Source: Siphonodentalium dalli | Taxonomy: Eukaryota > Mollusca > Scaphopoda > Gadilida > Siphonodentaliidae | Direction of reading: 5' to 3' | NCBI GenBank assembly: GCA_032622095.1 | Contig: CP136068.1 | Location: 112,481,546-112,545,545, forward strand | Length of the DNA: 64,000 bases | Shown here: piece after piece, positions 58,186 to 64,000 of the stretch | Numbering within the stretch: the stretch's first letter is position 1 | How the letters are laid out: each line of letters starts with the position of its first letter | The notes under the pieces: model-generated | Told to the model about the DNA's origin: nothing | What the model saw: the letters and a program-made list of their open reading frames with translations, nothing else | Database searches by the model: none | Translations under genes and position numbers: made by a program

Positions 58186-61100
58186 TATACACTTTATAGT
58201 GTGTTTCAGAACGAAAACAAAATGAATAAAATCAACAAATTTGTAAATTTAAAAACAATTCAAACGTTGTTGTATTCCATGTCCCAGCCCGGACATATAC
58301 ACCAAATTTCAATAATATTCATTGAGAAACAACGGACCAAACGCCATATAACACCCCGTATGCATCTTTTATTCCGAGTTGGCCTTTTATTCCGAGTTGG
58401 CACGCGCCGATTGGGCGAGTTAGCCCATGGGGCGAGTACGCCGATTCCGACACCTTTTCTATTTGCAGCAGGTTAAGTTTACGCGTAATTTAATTTACAA
58501 AGTTCCCCAATTGGTATCGTAAATAGAGCGACCTTATTTGACAGAGAATGCCTCTGTTATTGATTATAAAGTTGCTATACATTAAAAACGACAATTCACA
58601 TGCTCGTTCAAGCGCAGTAGTCTATTTTCCCCATGTTAAAGGACATCCACAAATACTAAATAACGCTAACTTACTGCCGAATGTTTTACACGACAACTGT
58701 TAACATATTTGGGCTGAATTCATCTGACGCGGTATTATTCCTCAAAATAAACAACAAAACCATCGTTACTTGGAAATGTAGTTTGGGCTAACATTTACAT
58801 AAATCCTCCATATCATTATTCCGACACACACGTCAGATGAAAAACTCACATGAAGTAACCGGCCAAATTGGCCGAAATGAACGAGCGGAGATGATAAGCC
58901 AACAAATGAGAGTGGGAATAAAACGCTAGTAAGTTTTATTAATAAAATCCCTATTGATACTGTGACTTTGCACTGTGAATACCAGTATCATTGGTATGTA
59001 TACGGTGGATCGTGGACGGATCAGGTGGTTAATGAATGATCAACATTGTTAGGTTATATTTCAGTGTATGTGGTTTGAATTTAAAATAATGCAAGGTATG
59101 GCGTAACCATTCCCTGTCTAAACGCCGGATGATTAACCACAACAGAAACGGCTTGAATTAAGAACATGGATCAATCTTATTGATTGAGAACATGCATTTT
59201 ACAAATCTGACACTTTATGTTGGTATCAAAACTATATCCATTAGCAAACCAGTTAACTAGTTATGCCTCAGGACTGGGGGTACGCAATTTCCAAATAGCA
59301 AGGAACACAATTTCTCTCGGAAGCTCGGTAAAGCTTTGTAATTTGATCGATATTCTTGTGAAGAGAGATCAATTCCCACACCATGAGCCCCTGCACACTG
59401 CGCTCTCCGTTACAACCGTGCACTGATATGAACAATAATCGTTCGCGATTGCAATTTTTGGACGTGATGCATGGAATTTATATTGGAACAGGGGTGCTCT
59501 CTGTTTGTTTGTATTGCATGAATGGAGTTGACAGATAGATTTGTAAAGGAGCGTGGGCCATTGTGATCGGAGTTTGCAACATATCCCCGCGGAAATACGC
59601 ACATGATCGACCTACATGTATATTGTGAAATAGGTACATGTGATAATATGATTCCGAAATAAGTCCGTTATTTCGTTTTTTGGCGCACAGTGAAAACACC
59701 TGAAAACTCGTGAGTTGGCTTATTTGTATCATCCACCTGTATCCCTTGACACAGAGTTGGGATTTGCTGTGGGTGTTTTGTGGTGATTTTATTGGGCATG
59801 ACTTGCTGAAGAATATATGTAAGCATGAAATTTTACAGTCATAATTGAACACAAATTAATATTTTTGGGTCTCAAAATTACCAGCTATGATCTTTTGCTA
59901 GCATGTATTATAGGTACAAGCACCTATGTGCAACTTAGAGGATAATTTCTTTGCCAAATTTCTGCAAAATCGACGTCCCCTGATCCCCCAACATATAGGT
60001 TAACAACGTATACTTTAAAATATCAAGGTGATAATAGGTGTCGCATTAAACGTTAAAGTTATTAATCGTTATAGCTACCTCGACCAATGGAATATATTGG
60101 GTTGACTATATATGTATGACTTTAGCCCCCTTGGGTCAAATCTTGAGCAGACGTTTTGTTTATGGAGACTTCCTCCTCGCCGGTGCCGACTCACCCATAG
60201 AGACTAATTTGGATTACATTCTTGCGATGTTGCATCGCAAATGGTGTCTTTTATTGATTACCGTTATTGACCAGTTAATTGTTGAGCAATGTGGAATATA
60301 CAACAGTTTGCCATTGAATAGGACCTTCAATAAAGTGGATTACGCTTTCAAGACAAGCCCATTCGTTATGTCACGTCTCGGCATAACGAAGTATACTACT
60401 GTACTAATACGAGTGACAGTGCTCAAGGGTAATAGCTTCGAGCGAGAATTGAACAAGCTTAATTCTACTTCTAGCTACTGCTACTTAGAAACTCAATAGC
60501 CCGGTGAGCGGCGAACTCATACCACAGCGTTGACGGCGCTACAAATCCAAAGCTCTAACCATCGATCTAACAAAAGGACCATTGGGTTCGTATTCAGCAA
60601 CTGGTTTTATTTTATATATAAACCTGGTATAGTTTATTTCGTAACGACTGAACGAACGATGTACCTAGAGTTAACACTGTCGCCGATGTGATCGACCCAA
60701 TCTATACCCAATTTTTCCAAAACACTCAGTGGATAAAATCCCTAAAACGCGGTAGAGACTCAGAATGAATCTGTCTGCGGATTGATTGTTGAAGATAATA
60801 TGAATCGTACCTGACACGTAGTGGCGCAACCACACATGCTGTGCCTCGAGTTTGCCTTTATCGGCGACGCTAAGAATACTTTAAGTAGCATCATGCAGAG
60901 ACGACATCACATAACTTGTCGTGGATTGTGCAATCTTGATAATCTTATCTGGATTCTGGCCAGCAAATCCAAAATGAAGTAAATGACGTCAGAAACCGTG
61001 TCATGACGTCTTCGTTAACCAACTAAATTGGTCTAAATGAAACAAATAGGCCTAAAATCAAATGGGAAATTTCGTAAGTTGTGAAGTATAGCTAATTTCA

Positions 61101-61400
61101 TTTTCATCGCGATGGTCCATTTCCGAATCCGCGCTTTGGCAATCTCCACACATGCAGTTGCTAACCGGAAGTCACGTGACAATTCCTCCAAAATCCATAC
61201 CCGCGATCTTGAAAAATCACTGATGGATATAGAAAAAAATATATGACGTCATTCACCTGTGCCTATAAGGTATAAACAACCACATGTGGTGCACTGGTGG
61301 TTGCTATAATTGGGTTATTTGCCTGGTGAATACTTACCGTCTCTTTAATTTAAATGACGTCGACGTTATTGCACACACACCTGTTGCTCCTAATTGAAAT
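58186..61400. other. no recognised gene, about 3.2 kb
   Basis: Contains a 19-bp direct repeat CTTTTATTCCGAGTTGG at about 58366/58385 and a family Y fragment (minus) at about 59665-59735. The plus frame 60116-60499 (127 codons) is the longest non-repeat frame, but I recognise no domain, signal or splice context. Confidence 0.5.
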
Positions 61401-61404
61401 GAAC

Positions 61405-61680
61405 CAAGAATGTACATGTACGCTTCGTGCGATGGGATCAACTTAGATCAAGCTATGCTAGCCGTCAAATCCCGGGGATTGGATAATCTGATACCGCCGC
61501 ACCAAGAATGTACACTGCTTCGTGCGATGTGAGACATGTGACCAAGCTCTGCTAGCCGTCAAATCCCGGGGATTGGATAAACTGATACTAACGCACCAAG
61601 ATTGTACACCGCTTCGCGCGACATGACCAAGCTATAAATTATAGCCGTCAAATCCCGGAGATTGGCTAAGCCGATACCGC
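61405..61680 (+). repeat. 97-bp tandem repeat, three units
   Basis: CACCAAGAATGTACA, GCTTCGTGCGATG and AGCCGTCAAATCCCGGGGAT recur at about 61405, 61500 and 61596. Confidence 0.9.
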
Positions 61681-61918
61681 GGCGATACAATCTGATCGTG
61701 ACCACAGATAGCTATACGTTGGATAAATAATTGGCGCATATTGTGCCAACAGTAGACATGTCAGGTACATCCGGAAATTAACTAATATAGTCATATTCAT
61801 CCTATAATAAAACTAAACAGTGCGAAATCCACATATCCCGGTTTTTTTGTGTGCGGAAATTATGGGAACGTCCATCAATGCACGCACCCATGTACGCACC
61901 CACGATGTGCTATAACCA

Positions 61919-62564
61919 TTCGAACATGCGACAAACTATGTTCAAATGGAGAAATGTGTGAGTGGCAGTTTAGCAGCACCTATTACCCGTGGACTGAAAC
62001 AGAAACTAAATGCCCTTACACCGGAATATGCAACAAATATGGTGAATGCACTGAAAGCTTCAGCGACCAAACGATTGACCCACTACGAAACCGACTCTGA
62101 CTCCCAACTGGCTGCTGCCCTATATCCACGCTTCAAACTGAAATGGTGCACACCAACTGAGACAGCATCGATCAAGAAGGATATCATCAGCCGACTTCCA
62201 AAAGAATCTACCCAACAACAAGAGACCTCACACCCAGCAAAGAAAGTAAGAGTAGACGACCTGTTCTCATTTCTGCAAGATGAAACACCCATTATAAATG
62301 AGGACAACCAGACAGAATTCAACGACTTCTTGAAAGAGCCCATGCAACACATCGATTCTCACCCTCTAAAGTATTGGGATGTACACCACACTGAGTATCC
62401 AAAATTGGACAGACTAGCCCAGCGGTACTTAACTATTCCAGCATCGTCAGCCAGTTGAGCGACTCTTCAGCGTAGCCGGAAAGATGTACAGACCAGACAG
62501 ATGCCGACTCAAGGACAGCACCTTCGAAGACTTCATGATAGTCAAGTGCAATGGCAGAGTTTAA
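61919..62564 (+). pseudogene. hAT transposase C-terminal half, frameshifted (ZBED-like)
   Basis: Reads PFEHATNYVQMEKCVSGSLA, PITRGLKQKL, AAALYPRFKLKWC, KKVRVDDLFSFL, PLKYWDVHHTEYPKLDRLAQ and RYLTIPASSA. At about 62449 the frame is lost, and in the next frame PVERLFSVAGKMYRPDRCRL and FEDFMIVKCNGRV follow to a stop at 62564. This is the complete C-terminal dimerisation block of Ac-like hAT (ZBED1/4 type) transposases: IPA-SSA then VERLFS-AG then R-RL. The BED finger, the DDE catalytic core and the insertion-domain start are missing. Frameshift plus 5' loss make it a dead copy. Confidence 0.88.
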
Positions 62565-62818
62565 GACCATTTCAACTTGTTGAATGTATTTATTGCTTGC
62601 TTGTTTTATCCGTTCCTTGTTATATGTTATATAGTGATGTTTTTATTCAGTAAAATTTGATATTTTAATTTAATTCATTTCATTATTGATTTCTGTGGGA
62701 TCAAAATGGTTGGAAACTAGCAATTGTAACCAAATGTAATCAAAAAGTAATCGATTACATTTACTAAAGTAATTGTAATAGTAATCGATTACATTGGCAT
62801 GTAATCGCCCCAACGTAC
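62565..62818 (+). mobile_element. 3' non-coding end of the hAT element
   Basis: Repeated AGTAATCGATTACATT and TAATTGTAATAGTAATCGA precede TGTAATCGCCCCAACG near 62800-62816. Ends of this kind (GTAATC...CCCCAAC, reverse complement GTTGGGG) are typical of Ac-like hAT terminal repeats. The 5' end was not found. Confidence 0.6.
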
Positions 62819-63420
62819 GATTCCCAACGTACGATCCCAATCGGTCCCACGTACACATGCAACCACGTTGCACTCTTTAACACTACTGACGCAAATGAAC
62901 AGTATCGAGATCAAATTTGATTTGCAACATTTTGCGGCCACTAATTTTATTTAAGGTCTTCGTGGTCCAATTTCTTACAAAATTTGATGCAGTTCAAAAT
63001 AAATTATTCCGTTCACTTGTATTAGTAATCACAGCAACTAAGCACATTGATGCAACATGTGAACTTTATAGAGATTTAAAAAAAGAAGTCCATATATAAG
63101 AAACAAATATGGGAGTGTATATACTGAACACTGTAAAGCAAGTAAATATATATTTATCAATAATTATTGGCTCAAAGTAAATTTGTCAAAGTACGGAAGC
63201 CCATTGCTGTCACATGGGTCACAATAATTTAGTTAGGGTGTTCCCAAGGGGGTAATGGGGGGGGGGGGCACCATTCATCACTCATCGTTTGGTATAATTT
63301 ATCTCCGTTTAAACGTAATAGTACACGGAAAAATGTACGTCAAATTACGCTATATACACATGTAGCTACATGTAGGCTATATAATCATCGATAAAACACC
63401 AGAAATCAGTCTGCTCGTGT
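62819..63420. other. no recognised gene
   Basis: Plus frame 62917-63099 is unassigned. A 9-10 G run lies at about 63259. Confidence 0.45.
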
Positions 63421-63424
63421 TTTG

Positions 63425-64000
63425 CCTTTGGTCAAACAAAGGATGTTGTATGATGCCCCCGTTATAATCTTTCACAATCCAAACAATCTCCGCCCAGATG
63501 AGTCCAAATAGGGCAACCATGTCACGATCAGTCCCTTTGGGCGATTTAGGTCAAAGGACGGTGCATGGCCCCAAATATTCCCTCATTTCGATTCACGCAC
63601 AACATCCCACCCGATCCAAAATGGTCGCCGACCAAAGCAACATACGAGCGGATTTCTTGCGCTTTATCGATCATGTAGGTACAGCGTTATTGACGCATTA
63701 CGGTCAAGCTGTCCTCTATAGAAAAAATACCGTGGCCCACAAAACAGTCTTTAGAAACACCGGTTAAAATGGACGCCGTACAGAGGGATCCGAATATGGA
63801 ACACATATGTCATTTCTCAGCCCTCATATTGTAAGCTGGCACACAATACAGTATTTTGAAACACTCCACTCGTTAAAAATGGACGCCACTCAGAGAGGTC
63901 CGAAAAGCTAGGGCACCCATGTCATTGGTCAGTCCTCCTGTTCAATCTCGCTCAAACAAAGGGTGTTGTGTGTTGGTCTCATTACATCCGTTCGACTGCC
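63425..64000 (+). repeat. tandem array with AAAATGGNCGCC boxes, cut by window end
   Basis: AAAATGGTCGCC at about 63618, AAAATGGACGCC at about 63767 and 63876, each followed by CAGAGRGRTCCGAA-like sequence and AACCCATGTCA..GTCAGTCC. CAAACAAAGGRTGTTGTRTG occurs at 63434 and 63955. The frame 63498-63767 is repeat-derived. Confidence 0.75.

Noticed and set aside
60116-60499. 127-codon plus frame
   Set aside because: No domain, signal, splice context or repeat copy; kept only as an unassigned frame.

Overview
This is a gene-poor, transposon-rich window from an animal nuclear genome. It shows spliceosomal exons with GT-AG borders, very long introns, minisatellites, MITEs, Helitrons, LINE and hAT relics, and no bacterial-style operons. 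The receptor type and repeat mix suggest a bilaterian invertebrate, plausibly a lophotrochozoan such as a mollusc. The phylum is inference and cannot be fixed from this window.

One real host gene is clear: a nicotinic acetylcholine receptor (alpha-type, cation-selective signature) on the minus strand. Four exons could be read by hand: 30128-29980, 17153-17109 (45 nt), 2319-2210 (110 nt) and 822-284 (539 nt). They join in frame into 280 residues, from the start of the ligand-binding domain to the end of the M2-M3 loop. The signal-peptide exon was not found. The M3, cytoplasmic-loop and M4 exons lie to the left of the window. The introns are about 1.4, 14.8 and 12.8 kb and hold most of the repeats in the first 30 kb. 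A second possible host-derived piece is a C-terminal tRNA 2'-phosphotransferase (TRPT1/KptA-like) segment at 55141-55476. It stands alone, 200 bp downstream of a sequence complementary to the 3' half of a tRNA-Ser.

Layout. 1-5.0 kb: repeat family Y abutting a receptor splice donor, receptor exons, and a 2-kb array of 34-bp repeats. 5.0-9.8 kb: sparse MITEs. 9.86-15.08 kb: a 5.2-kb inverted repeat with about 2.1-kb arms carrying regularly spaced AAGATGGCGGCC boxes. 15.9-31.2 kb: hairpin MITEs, duplications, a degenerate LINE, TTAA-flanked MITEs, a split tRNA-like SINE, a hAT relic and receptor exons. 31.9-33.1 kb: further MITEs, hairpins and a 19-bp tandem repeat. 33.28-42.48 kb: a nested complex in which a Helitron-like element holds several MITEs and an L1/Tx1-like LINE with an 8-bp target-site duplication and poly-A tail. 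That LINE is itself broken by further Helitron copies. 42.5-50.9 kb: more MITEs and foldbacks. 50.9-64 kb: mostly unassigned AT-rich sequence with tandem arrays, the phosphotransferase fragment, a frameshifted hAT transposase C-terminus and another ATGG-box array at the right edge.

The repeat copies serve as empty sites for each other, so several insertions can be dated relative to one another from this window alone.
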